Of a stretch of 64,000 nt of DNA, positions 41,052-51,063 are shown piece after piece. This DNA is from Desulfobacterales bacterium (lineage in GTDB: Bacteria; Desulfobacterota; Desulfobacteria; Desulfobacterales; UBA11574). The stretch lies in contig JAJDND010000195.1 in NCBI GenBank assembly GCA_022340885.1, positions 1 to 64,000 on the forward strand, written 5' to 3'. Each line of letters starts with the position of its first letter. The stretch's first letter is position 1. The notes under the pieces are model-generated. The model made no database searches, had not been told where the DNA came from, and saw nothing but the letters and a program-made list of their open reading frames with translations. The position numbers were made by a program, and so were the translations under genes.

Positions 41052-41405
41052 TTAATTGTTGATGATAGACAACTCGACCATAGAATATCCTGTATAACGA
41101 TCATGCGGAATTTTTGAAGTAATTAAGGTCTTAAACAGCTGTCCGTTACCGAATGAATCAGCAGGATTGTATTCCATATCCAATATATCACCGACATTCA
41201 GTTCTCTGAAAACGTAGGAATCTTGCTTAACAAGTATATATGGCTTATTTGAGGAATTATTCCTTAATTTGAAAAGATAGGATGGCACTTTCCCATTCAA
41301 AAAAAACTGTACTCTGTAATACTCATCGATAATGGTTTTTTCTTCGGATTTGGAGCCATCAAAAGGGTTTGTATTTTGATTTCCTATTTTTACCAACTTA
41401 AACAT
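41052..41405 (-). CDS. Hypothetical protein (117 aa)
   Basis: ORF directly upstream of the XRE gene on the same strand; no firm family. Confidence 0.5.
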   Translation of the reverse strand: MFKLVKIGNQNTNPFDGSKSEEKTIIDEYYRVQFFLNGKVPSYLFKLRNNSSNKPYILVKQDSYVFRELNVGDILDMEYNPADSFGNGQLFKTLITSKIPHDRYTGYSMVELSIINN

Positions 41406-41469
41406 TTTTACGCTATTCTTATGTAACTTTTAATTTTATATAGAAAGTTAAATCTAATTATATTCCACA

Positions 41470-41485
41470 AGCAAAAATCGTGCAA
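41470..41485 (-). promoter_or_regulatory. Sigma-54-like -24/-12 element (site 2)
   Basis: TTGCACGATTTTTGCT on the minus strand, about 65 bp upstream of the 41405 start. Confidence 0.5.
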
Positions 41486-41855
41486 AGTTAAGTCCTTGAG
41501 ATGATTTTTTATATAAATTTTAATAATATTAAATAGTTATATTAAATGAAGGTATGTTTGACGATTCCGGATAAGTACAGAAGCATTTGAAACCATGAGG
41601 TATAATCCATAATATTTATGAAAAATTTTACATAATTTTAACCCATGGGATAGGCAATCGGAGCTGAATAGGAAAGGCACTGTTACCCTAATTTCGAATC
41701 TAACAGGGAGAAAGTAGGAAGTATGTAAATAATGTAACAATTATTATGTAAAATACCCCACAATTACATAGTATTTTCTTTGATTTTTCATATCTATTTT
41801 TTGCCTGATTTATGTAATATTGTGATAATCCTATCAAACTTCAAAACAACCAAAT

Positions 41856-41871
41856 TTGCATGATTCTTGCT
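41856..41871 (+). promoter_or_regulatory. Sigma-54-like -24/-12 element (site 3)
   Basis: TTGCATGATTCTTGCT upstream of the LuxR-type ORF at 42091. Confidence 0.5.
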
Positions 41872-42090
41872 TATTTAAATAGCTCATATTGTGCTTTTCC
41901 ATCCATAAAAATTAAAACCTGAAGAATCAAGTAATGCAGAAAGACCGGTTGACACCTTCATGTTCGTCTTTTCCTAAAGTATATCTCTTATCGAAAAAAT
42001 AGCCGGACTGCAAAATTTTAGATTGCTATGGCTGTATCCGATTTAGTTTGGCTTTTTCTTTTTTAGAAAGGTAATGAAAGGCGGTGTTGA

Positions 42091-42324
42091 ATGGAAACAC
42101 TTCAAAACGAAATTAAAATTCCATTTCAGAAAAAAAACGGGAATCTAACGTTGGGAGAAAGAGAAATCCTTGCTTTAGTTGCATCGGGATATAACAACAA
42201 AACAATTTCTGATAAACTTCGAATCAGCCCTCATACCGTTAAAACTTATATCTGCAACATTTACAAAAAGATAAACACAAACAATCGATTTCAAGCCGCA
42301 CTGTGGGCGATTAAAAATCTATAA
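42091..42324 (+). CDS. Stand-alone LuxR-type (GerE) DNA-binding protein
   Basis: LTLGEREILALVASGYNNKTISDKLRISPHTVKTYICNIYKKINTNNRFQAALWA. Confidence 0.85.
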   Translation: METLQNEIKIPFQKKNGNLTLGEREILALVASGYNNKTISDKLRISPHTVKTYICNIYKKINTNNRFQAALWAIKNL

Positions 42325-42325
42325 C

Positions 42326-42700
42326 CTAATGTGGAATTATGTTGTAGTTTCGATCAAAACAGATCGCCATGCCGCTATGATCCGTTCGAATTACCGATCC
42401 TGAAACATCGATAATCAATAGTCGACTCCGAAGTTCATAGAGCTTGTCACTCTGAAGCGTCAGATTCATTTTTACGTGTGTTCCGTTCGGTAATGGATTT
42501 TTCGTTATCAAATAAGCACCCCCGGCACAGACATTACTGGTTATAAGTTCAATCGACTCCTGTTTTTTATCTTTTCCCGTCCAATGGAGTTTTGTCGGCA
42601 ATTTAAGGTCGAATCTTTCCATTTTTCTTCTGTCAGATTCAATCATTGCATAAACCTTTATGAAACATTGTTCTAAAGATCTCCACTCAATGCATGACAT
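42326..42700 (-). CDS. PilZ domain protein
   Basis: DRRKMERFDLKLPTKLHW..SNVCAGGAYLITKNPLPNGTHVKMNLTL, matching RxxxR and NxSxxG-like PilZ motifs. Confidence 0.65.
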   Translation of the reverse strand: MSCIEWRSLEQCFIKVYAMIESDRRKMERFDLKLPTKLHWTGKDKKQESIELITSNVCAGGAYLITKNPLPNGTHVKMNLTLQSDKLYELRSRLLIIDVSGSVIRTDHSGMAICFDRNYNIIPH

Positions 42701-42975
42701 ATCCTAAATTAAAATCCTAAAATGATTTACTATGCCAATATATTGTATGTCAAGAAAATTAAAGGGCGATATGTAGTATTAATGAAGGAATTTGCATACA
42801 ATATGTAATCATCTAAAATCTTGTGAGCTCTGCTATTAAAAGAAAATATCAATGCGGATGAAACCTTGCGATCAATATCATATATTCAAAGCTTAAATAA
42901 TGAAATGGCGGGGTAATCGTTGACCCCGCCCTTTCTGCCTCGAAAGCTACTTTTGTTCCGAGGCATAACTCAATT

Positions 42976-43235
42976 TTACAGGTCTTTTTTATCGGGGTAG
43001 TAGTCTTCCTCACCACTGTTAATTATATTTAAATGTCGAAGTAACTGCCTTTGCTTGTGACCAGAGACCGGACTCGATGGAACCGAATTAGGGCTTTTAA
43101 TCAGAATGGCCAACTGTCTATTAAGAACAGTCGGACTCTTAAGCAAAGAACAGTTTTGCTCTGTGCATTGAGACCATTGGTACAATATTCACCCTTACTA
43201 CAAGGGCAATTATTGTGTTTTATTTGAGTTGCCAT
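42976..43235 (-). pseudogene. Small Cys-rich ORF, copy 2, 1-nt frameshift
   Basis: ATG at 43235 reads MATQIKHNNCPCSKGEYCTNGLN then shifts; the downstream frame reads CTEQNCSLLKSPTVLNRQLAILI, homologous to copy 1. Confidence 0.6.
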
Positions 43236-43544
43236 ATTTTTAAGTTTAGAAAACGTTCCAATAGTTCCAATACAAAAAACTATTCATCCAAATTTATCCT
43301 TAGCAAAGCAATATTAAATAGAAAATACGCCAAAGGTTATGAACGATGCTGTCCACTTTTTTAAAATTTGAATCGCTCGGTTATGTCAAGACATAGATCC
43401 ATTATGATTGCATTTATGCAGATAAAGATCGAACGTTCCATCCGTCACGCTTGGGAACCTGGCTGGTCAATAGATAGCCTCATTCCGGATTTGACAACAT
43501 TCATTGAAAACTATTGCCGGTGCACGAAGAATCTGGTTTTTTGG

Positions 43545-45683
43545 CTATTTTATTTCAACTGAAGTGGCGCTTGCCGCCGGCAGATAAAAGCGCTCGGCAT
43601 AATCCTTGACCATTCGATCAGCATTGAATCGCCAACCGAGGCTTTGCATAGACCTTTTTATCCTCTGAACCCAGCGATGTGGAATACCGCTGATGTCCCG
43701 TTCGTAATAACACGGGATCACTATTTCTTCGAGAGTCTCATATAGAGACTCGGCGTCCCGCTGATATTGTATGTCCGGGTCGTTATGCATTCCGCCGTCA
43801 CCGATGGCGAAACCGTTCTTACCGTCGTAGGCCTCATTCCACCAGCCATCCAGAACCGAAAGGCTTAGACACGCGTTGAGAATTGCTTTCTGCCCGCTTG
43901 TGCCGCAGGCTTCCAGCGGCCGTCTGGGATTGTTCAGCCATACATCCACGCCCTGGACTAAATGGCGGGCGACGTTGTAATCGTAGTTCTCGATGAAAAC
44001 GACTCTTCTCATGTATGCGGGATTATAACTGAATTTTGCGATACGCTGTAAAATCTTCTTGCCCTGATCGTCCCGGGGATGGGCCTTTCCGGCGAAAATG
44101 ATCTGTAACGGTCGATGATCATCTCTGATCAGTCTTTCCAGACGATCGATCTGGGACAAGATCAGATCTCCTCTCTTGTAAACTGCAAATCTGCGGGCAC
44201 AACCAATGGTAAGAATATCCGGATCGAGAATTTGCTCGATCTGTTGAATGATCTCCTGATGCTCCAAACGTTTCGCCTGCAGAAACAACCGGCGGCGGAC
44301 AAACCGAATGAGACTCATCTTCAGGCTCTGGTGGGTCTCCCACAGCTCTCCATCATCAATCTCATCCACCTTTTCCCAGACATCGGGATGCACCATCCGG
44401 GTTGACCAATCTTGTGAAAGACGCGTTTCTAAAAGCTGGTGCATCGGGGGCGCCAGCCATGACAATACATGGACGCCGTTGGTAATGTGGCCGATGGGAA
44501 CTTCTATTTCAGGTCGCTCGGGCCAGAGAGGATGCCACATCCGGCGGCTGACATCCGCGTGTATTGCCGAAACGCCATTTGCCCGGCGCGAGTTTTTCAA
44601 AGCCAACACTGTCATGCAGAAAGGTTCTGAAGCGTCTGTTGGGTTAACGCGTCCCAAGGCCATAAAATCATCGTGAGAAAGTCCCAGTTTTTCACGGAAA
44701 ATACCAAGATGCTCTTCGATCAGTTCCGGTGAAAATCGGTCGTGGCCGGCTGGAACCGGGGTGTGTGTGGTAAACACGGTATACAACGATACCCGTCGCT
44801 GAGCACGGTTAAATGGTATCTGGTCATATTCCATAACCCGGCGGATCTCTTCGAGGATGGCAAAGGCGCTGTGCCCTTCGTTTAAATGCAGCACCCCCGG
44901 AAAAGTGTTCAGCGTTTGCAAAATGCGAGCGCCACCGATTCCCAGCAGCAGTTCTTGTCGAATACGAAGCCGATTGTCTCCGCCGTAAAGTCGTGACGTC
45001 AATTCGCGATCTTCGGCTGAATTACCCTCTACATTGGAATCGAGAAGCATCAGACGAACCCGTCCCACCTGCAGTTGCCAAACCCGAGCCTGGAGGGAGC
45101 CGATCCGGGTATCAACACTTACCACTAAAGGCTGACCGTTTGGCTCCGTAACGGTTTGCATGGGCAGTGTATTGATATCGAGATCTCTGTAGTCTTCTTC
45201 CTGCCAACCGTCGATGTTCAACTTTTGGCTGAAATAACCTTGATGGTAAAGGAGTCCGATCCCGATGAGCGGTAACCCCAGATCAGAAGCGCTTTTAAGA
45301 TGATCTCCCGCCAAAACACCTAAACCGCCGGAGTAGATCGGTATGGATTCATGCAAGCCAAACTCGGCGGAAAAATAGACGACCTGCCGGTTGTGCAGAT
45401 TGCTGCCATTTACAGCTCCCCATGTCTTACGCTTTTCCATATATTCATTCAACCGACGGAAGACGTGATTAATCCGGCTGTGAAGCACCAGGTCAGACGA
45501 TCGTTCCTCGACTTGCTCCGGTGTAATCTGATTCAAAAAAGCAATGGGATTGTGGCTCACCTGTCGCCACAGATGCGCGTCCAAATCCGTGAAAAGACGA
45601 ATGACCTCCGGATGCCACGTCCACCAAAGGTTCTGAGCCAGTGCGAGAAGCCTATTATGAAGATGGTCGGCCGTTGATGTCAT
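43545..45683 (-). CDS. glgP: Alpha-glucan (glycogen/starch) phosphorylase
   Basis: VVYFSAEFGLHESIPIYSGGLGVLAGDHLKSASDLGLPLIGIGLLYHQGYF; TTHTPVPAGHDRF; GVDVWLNNPRRPLEACGTSGQKAILN. Confidence 0.93.
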   Translation of the reverse strand: MTSTADHLHNRLLALAQNLWWTWHPEVIRLFTDLDAHLWRQVSHNPIAFLNQITPEQVEERSSDLVLHSRINHVFRRLNEYMEKRKTWGAVNGSNLHNRQVVYFSAEFGLHESIPIYSGGLGVLAGDHLKSASDLGLPLIGIGLLYHQGYFSQKLNIDGWQEEDYRDLDINTLPMQTVTEPNGQPLVVSVDTRIGSLQARVWQLQVGRVRLMLLDSNVEGNSAEDRELTSRLYGGDNRLRIRQELLLGIGGARILQTLNTFPGVLHLNEGHSAFAILEEIRRVMEYDQIPFNRAQRRVSLYTVFTTHTPVPAGHDRFSPELIEEHLGIFREKLGLSHDDFMALGRVNPTDASEPFCMTVLALKNSRRANGVSAIHADVSRRMWHPLWPERPEIEVPIGHITNGVHVLSWLAPPMHQLLETRLSQDWSTRMVHPDVWEKVDEIDDGELWETHQSLKMSLIRFVRRRLFLQAKRLEHQEIIQQIEQILDPDILTIGCARRFAVYKRGDLILSQIDRLERLIRDDHRPLQIIFAGKAHPRDDQGKKILQRIAKFSYNPAYMRRVVFIENYDYNVARHLVQGVDVWLNNPRRPLEACGTSGQKAILNACLSLSVLDGWWNEAYDGKNGFAIGDGGMHNDPDIQYQRDAESLYETLEEIVIPCYYERDISGIPHRWVQRIKRSMQSLGWRFNADRMVKDYAERFYLPAASATSVEIK

Positions 45684-46160
45684 TATACCCTCCTCTTTAT
45701 TGTTTGCGCTTCATCCTCACCTATTAAACGGCTGTAGCATTTGGCATCAGCGCTGAATATCACCTTTAGTTTACGATCTAAACTGTTTTCAGTCATGATG
45801 TACCTCTTTTAATGGTTTAACATAAGAGGAGACATGAACAGTAGAATAGTGGATTCGGGAAGTTAGACGTGGACCGGTTGATTTTGATTAATAATATAAT
45901 AAGATACGAGATGTCAATATGTCATATGCTTTAAAAGATGCCCCGGGTTAAGTTCGCTGCGCGGTTGACGGTTGGAGGCTAAAGGCGAAGGGCCAAAGGG
46001 CTGAGAGGTCGGAGTTCGGAGAGGTCAGATTGAACGGGACAGGCGGGAGGGCCGGGCGGCAAACCGATGGAAGAGGGAAGACCGCTGCGCTGGGAAGAGG
46101 GACGAATAACGGCGGAAACCGGAAAGCAGGAGTTAGGAAATAGGAGGAAAGAGGGCGGGG

Positions 46161-46856
46161 CTATCGCCGGCACACGAAGAGTTTGCTTTTTCCGCTGGGT
46201 GAGTGGTGAAGGGTGACATCGGAAAAGATGTGTTGAAAGGGTTTCAGCCCGCCTCTGAGAAATTCTTTTGAATCCACAGACCCCATGGTCATCATTCTGA
46301 GATTGAAGAGGATTTTCACAAGGGGATGCCGGGGCACTTCGTGTTCCATGATCAATACAGCGCCGTCGGGACGGATGACGCGTTTCATCTCCTTCAAGGC
46401 CGCCTGCCGCGCCGGTTTTTTCAGCTCGTACAGGGCATGGGAACAGGTGACCACATCAAAGCTTTCATCCATAAACGGAAGGGAGGCCGCGTCTCCCTCT
46501 ATCAGGCTGAAGGTCCGGGCTCGGGATTTTTCCCGGACCTTGAGCAGCATCCCCCGGGAAAAATCATAACCCACGGCGATGCTTTCAGGATATCGGTCGG
46601 CAAAGGCCGTGATCACGGCGCCGGTTCCGCAGCAGATATCGAGGATATGAGGATCGGGCTTTTCTTTCAGACGGGCCGTCTGTACCAAGAAGTTTCGCGT
46701 ATCTCCGGCATCCCGGCGGGCATGAAGGTTTACAAACCCGTCATACAGATGGGAGAACAGATTATAGTACGCTCGTCTTATGGTTCTTATGCGCGGCATC
46801 TTTTCAGGATTGCTGATATTCTTTATAACTTGGACGGCTGCATTTATCCCTGACAA
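46161..46856 (-). CDS. Class I SAM-dependent methyltransferase
   Basis: HILDICCGTGAVITAFADRYPESIAVGYDFSRGML; DAASLPFMDESFDVVTCSHALYEL; start possibly at an internal MPRIRTIRRAYYNL. Confidence 0.88.
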   Translation of the reverse strand: MSGINAAVQVIKNISNPEKMPRIRTIRRAYYNLFSHLYDGFVNLHARRDAGDTRNFLVQTARLKEKPDPHILDICCGTGAVITAFADRYPESIAVGYDFSRGMLLKVREKSRARTFSLIEGDAASLPFMDESFDVVTCSHALYELKKPARQAALKEMKRVIRPDGAVLIMEHEVPRHPLVKILFNLRMMTMGSVDSKEFLRGGLKPFQHIFSDVTLHHSPSGKSKLFVCRR

Positions 46857-46938
46857 AGGGCTCTAAATCGAGAATCGGGGTGCCGTCTATCATATCGATC
46901 CCCTGGACATCGATGACGTCATCTTCCTCTTTCTTTAT
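46804..46938 (-). pseudogene. 3' remnant of a TsaA/TrmO-like gene
   Basis: Frame outside the ORF track: KIKKEEDDVIDVQGIDMIDGTPILDLEPFVRDKCSRPSYKEYQQS*; GIDMIDGTPILDLEPFV is characteristic of the TsaA C-terminal region. Confidence 0.5.
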
Positions 46939-46939
46939 C

Positions 46940-47647
46940 TTAAACCCGGTTCAAGGTTTTTAAACCACTTCTAAGAATAAAGTAACGCGTGTCAATAATA
47001 TGCAGGGGATCCAGCAACGTCAAGGTATTTGAATCGCCCATGCTTTTCCAATCCAGCCTGTCATATGAAATGCTTTTGGATGCCCACCCGAGCGAGATAT
47101 GTAAATGGGGAAGGATGTTGGTTTTGAAGCTGCTCGAGTCCCCCAATGTTGCAATGATATCTCCCTGCTTGACAGGTTTGCCCACGTGAAGATGATCCTG
47201 TGGGATGGTATGGCCATAAATGGTGAACAGCCGGTTGTTATTACCGTCGGCAAATAAATGGTCGACGATGATTGATTTGCCCAGAAAATCATCGATAATC
47301 CCGACAACCATTCCGTCATAGATTACGGGGACTTTTGTCTTTTCTTCAAGACGGACAATCGCGCCTTTTTGATTCTTGTAAAGACATAAGTCCAGTCCTT
47401 CATGGGGCCTATCGCGCTTTTTCCGATCTCCCCACCATTTGTCCGTTGACTGAAACAGCATGCCAATACAAAAGGCCCACCCATGAAAGCCATCTTGGTC
47501 GAGGGCATTCTTTTGGATTAAACACTCGGTAAATCGGGAGTTTTTTTTAAAAGGTGTTCTTGTAATGTTCACGTTATCGGCACCGCCTACTTTGATCTTA
47601 TTGACATTGTCCGAAACTAAAAAAATACAGATAAACAGAAAAATCAA
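46940..47647 (-). CDS. M23-family-like peptidase domain protein
   Basis: RPHEGLDLCLY (HxxxD), VDHLF..YGHTIPQDHLHVGKPVKQGDIIATLGDS, LPHLHISLGW (HxH). Confidence 0.65.
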   Translation of the reverse strand: MIFLFICIFLVSDNVNKIKVGGADNVNITRTPFKKNSRFTECLIQKNALDQDGFHGWAFCIGMLFQSTDKWWGDRKKRDRPHEGLDLCLYKNQKGAIVRLEEKTKVPVIYDGMVVGIIDDFLGKSIIVDHLFADGNNNRLFTIYGHTIPQDHLHVGKPVKQGDIIATLGDSSSFKTNILPHLHISLGWASKSISYDRLDWKSMGDSNTLTLLDPLHIIDTRYFILRSGLKTLNRV

Positions 47648-47991
47648 AAAAAATCAATTTCCGATTGAAATAGAACAATTGGTTGAAATGGTTGAGAAGG
47701 CGCTGGCATAAACAGCGGCAAAAAATTGTCACCAAGGGTTCGCGGCCTGACGGCGGCGAAACATTTTCGCCCCACCTGTCAGCAGTCCCCGGTGAAACAA
47801 AGATCCCGTTACCCGCGGGGGATCCGGAGATCCACACCTTACCCTCAACCCTTAAGCTATCTAATTCGCAGCGAAAACCCGTTTAAATAAATCTTTTTTA
47901 CATCCTTCGAATTCATACAAAATCGATTACCGGCCTTGCTTCATCAAAAAATCGTGGTTATTTTTTTTTAAATCGTTTTTGGAGGTGTTCC

Positions 47992-50349
47992 ATGACAACC
48001 TCAAACAACCTTCAACCGTTTCGATCGGTCCTTAGTCTGGCGCCGCTCATCGATTTCTGGAAAACCCACCTGACATCGAAATGCAGCCACATGGCCGATT
48101 TGTTCCACGGAATTTATCGTCGCATCGAACAGACGCCGGTGCTGAAGGGGATCATCAAGGACCCAAAAACGCTGCTCGATCACCAAAACGATGTGCTGAT
48201 GCCGCTGATGAGCGTTATCTTCCCATATGCCGCATGGGAACTTGAAATTGCCGGTGCGTTGAAGCCCTTTGAAGACATTCCTTTTTACGGCACACCGGAA
48301 TTTAATCGCCTGATGGTCGGCAGCGACGGCCATTTCCTGGGCCGATCCTTTGCCGAAACCGAACATGGCAGCCTGCTATCCAGTTATATTTTAATCCTGA
48401 ACAAGATTTACGGGATCGATCCAGAGCCGGACAAGTCTTTTGTGATGAAGATTCAGGATAAAAAGAGCGGTCTTTGGCGGTATTTTCGGGTGATTCGAGA
48501 TACCCAGTTCATACAGATCGCATCATTGGGACAGCCGCCGGTATTGACGGCCGATCAGCGAAAAGCCATCCAGGAAAACATTACCGATCTTCAAGTGCTG
48601 TCGGAACATATCCCCGTCGACAAATTCGAATTTCAAGGCTTCATGGTTTACCGGGCCCTCGAAGTGACCGAGTCCGAGGTCATATCCGAGCTGGGGAGAG
48701 ACCTCATCGACCAGAAATCGATATTTTCGGCCGTTGGGTTCGACAGGCTTCAACATCGCCTCCAGATTCTCTTCGGCCGGTCCGACATGGCTGCTGAAAT
48801 TGCCGCCGTCCAGGGAGACCGGGTCATGGTCCTCAACACACTGCGTTACAGTGCCAAGGCGGAGCACAATTGTTTTTTCAGAAACTCCAACCATATTCCC
48901 ATTGCAGAACTTAAAGGTTCGGTCTGGCTCCGGGCAGTGGAAAAAGGCGAGGCGATCCGCATTCCCGATTTGGGCGATAAAAGCCCAATCTGCGCCGCCG
49001 AAAAATCGGTCCTAGAGGCCGGTTTCAGATCCATGATTATCGCGCCGCTGTACTACCAGGGAAATATCATCGGGACTTTTGAAATCATGAGCCCGCGCCC
49101 CAATGACCTGTCGCCCATGGATTTGGTCCTGGTCAATCAGGTGGCGCCGCTGTTTTCCATTTCTCTCAAAAGGGGCCTGGATGAATTGAGCAACGAAATC
49201 CAGTCGATCATCAAGGAAAAATGCACAGCCGTTCATCCTTCGGTGGAATGGCGCTTCCGGCAAGCCGCGCTTGAACACATGGAACGCCTGCATAACGGAG
49301 AATCATCGGAAATGGCGTCGATCGTTTTTCCCAACGTGGTCCCCTTGTATGGCCAGGCAGACATCAGAGGGTCATCCGATGCCCGCAACCGCAGCATTCA
49401 GGCCGACCTGACGTCGCAGCTCGAGCTGGCGAAAGAGGTGATACACTGGGCTCAAAAGGCCAAATCCTGGCCGCTGTTGGGCGAGTACCAGTACCGCATC
49501 GAAAGCCGGATCAGCAGTATTGCCCAAGGGATTTCTTCGGATGATGAAATTTCGATCACGGAATTTTTGCGGAAGGATGTGGAACCGACTTTCGAAACCC
49601 TTTTGGGACTTGGTCCCCGGGTGGTGAACGCCATCGAACGATACGACAGCGCCCTCGATCCTGAATTGGGTGTTGTCTATCAGCAGCGTAAGGCATATGA
49701 AGAGAGCTTTTCCCGATTGACCGATAAGCTATCGATATATTTGGATAAACAGCAGATTGAAGCACAGCGCATTTTGCCCCATTACTTCGAGAAACACAAA
49801 ACCGACGGCATCGACTATGTCATCTACCTGGGTGCGTCCATGCGTGAAGACGGCGTATTGAATCCATTTTACATCAAAAATCTGGGTCTCTGGCAATTGA
49901 CGGTGGCCTGTGGAATGGCCAGGGAAGCCGGTTTTATTAAGCCTGACTTAAAGGTGCCGTTGGATGTCGCCCATCTCATTCTGTACAATAAAACGCCGCT
50001 GTCCATCCGTTTTCGCTACGATGAGAAGCGATTTGACGTGGACGGCGCTTACGATGTACGCCACGAAATCATCAAATCACGGCTGGACAAGGCCATGGTA
50101 AAGAACCAAAATGAGCGCCTGACCCAGCCGGACCGGATCGCGATTGTTTTCGAGCGGACCGGCGAGCGCAGCGAAATTGTAAAGCACATCGAATTCTTAC
50201 AGGCGAAAAAGCATCTTCTAAAGGACATGGAACTTTTAGATTTAGAAGATTTGCCGGGTGTTCGAGGTCTCAAAGCCCTGCGCGTGGGCATCAACCTGGA
50301 AGACAAGTCCCTGGCGCCGCCGGCTGCAAATATCCAGACAGTTGTTTGA
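47992..50349 (+). CDS. GAF-domain-containing large hypothetical protein
   Basis: Central GAF-like stretch AVEKGEAIRIPDLGDKSPICAAEKSVLEAGFRSMIIAPLYYQGNIIGTFEIMSPRPNDLS. Confidence 0.65.
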   Translation: MTTSNNLQPFRSVLSLAPLIDFWKTHLTSKCSHMADLFHGIYRRIEQTPVLKGIIKDPKTLLDHQNDVLMPLMSVIFPYAAWELEIAGALKPFEDIPFYGTPEFNRLMVGSDGHFLGRSFAETEHGSLLSSYILILNKIYGIDPEPDKSFVMKIQDKKSGLWRYFRVIRDTQFIQIASLGQPPVLTADQRKAIQENITDLQVLSEHIPVDKFEFQGFMVYRALEVTESEVISELGRDLIDQKSIFSAVGFDRLQHRLQILFGRSDMAAEIAAVQGDRVMVLNTLRYSAKAEHNCFFRNSNHIPIAELKGSVWLRAVEKGEAIRIPDLGDKSPICAAEKSVLEAGFRSMIIAPLYYQGNIIGTFEIMSPRPNDLSPMDLVLVNQVAPLFSISLKRGLDELSNEIQSIIKEKCTAVHPSVEWRFRQAALEHMERLHNGESSEMASIVFPNVVPLYGQADIRGSSDARNRSIQADLTSQLELAKEVIHWAQKAKSWPLLGEYQYRIESRISSIAQGISSDDEISITEFLRKDVEPTFETLLGLGPRVVNAIERYDSALDPELGVVYQQRKAYEESFSRLTDKLSIYLDKQQIEAQRILPHYFEKHKTDGIDYVIYLGASMREDGVLNPFYIKNLGLWQLTVACGMAREAGFIKPDLKVPLDVAHLILYNKTPLSIRFRYDEKRFDVDGAYDVRHEIIKSRLDKAMVKNQNERLTQPDRIAIVFERTGERSEIVKHIEFLQAKKHLLKDMELLDLEDLPGVRGLKALRVGINLEDKSLAPPAANIQTVV

Positions 50350-51063
50350 AGCCTTCCCCATGTCACCCGTATTTCCCTGTCGCATTTATGGGCGCTATGC
50401 AAGAGGAATTAACCCCGCATGAAATGTGGTTTACTCCAACGTCCGAAACAGCCCATGAACATCTAAAACTCTGGGATGGCAGCGAATCAGAGCCGACGAA
50501 GATGCCGGTTTTACGCGGTCATTGTGCCCGTTGCCGCCGGATCTGAAATGAGATCTATCCCCTGGAAATGATCCGCCGCATCATCACGACAAAGTAGACT
50601 CTGGAACATAAATAGGCCGGCAGGAAAAGCCACCATGCAAAGGGGTTGGGAATGCCGGCTCGTTTTATGTCTCCGGGAATTTGAATGATATTTTTCCAAT
50701 CCCAGCAAAATGCTGCGATCACGAGCAAACCCCTTTATATAAAATTATATAAAATTATATATAATTTGACTTGACACGGGCATGCTGCAAATTTTAGATA
50801 AAATTAAAAATTATTTGATCTAAAATATTTTTACAAAATATAGGCAAACAGGGCAAGAAGTCCTTGTACAGGATTGAAAAAGCGTACTTCCCTGCAGTGT
50901 TTTTCATTGGATAGACTGCTTCCGAAGCATATATGTCTGCAGGAAAAATTGCCGCCTCAGCGATCAAAAATTGCCGCCTTCTCTGAGGCGCGGCAATGGG
51001 GTTTTCAAGTTAACTCTATGAAATATAATCAATTCATTATTTGTGTAAATTAAAAAGATCAAT

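Noticed and set aside
45979-46173. 64-aa Pro/Ser-rich minus-strand ORF
   Set aside because: Low-complexity product of a purine-biased non-coding stretch.
47731-47885. GC-rich possibly structured leader before the GAF gene
   Set aside because: Some hairpins are possible, but I could not match it to any known riboswitch or RNA consensus.
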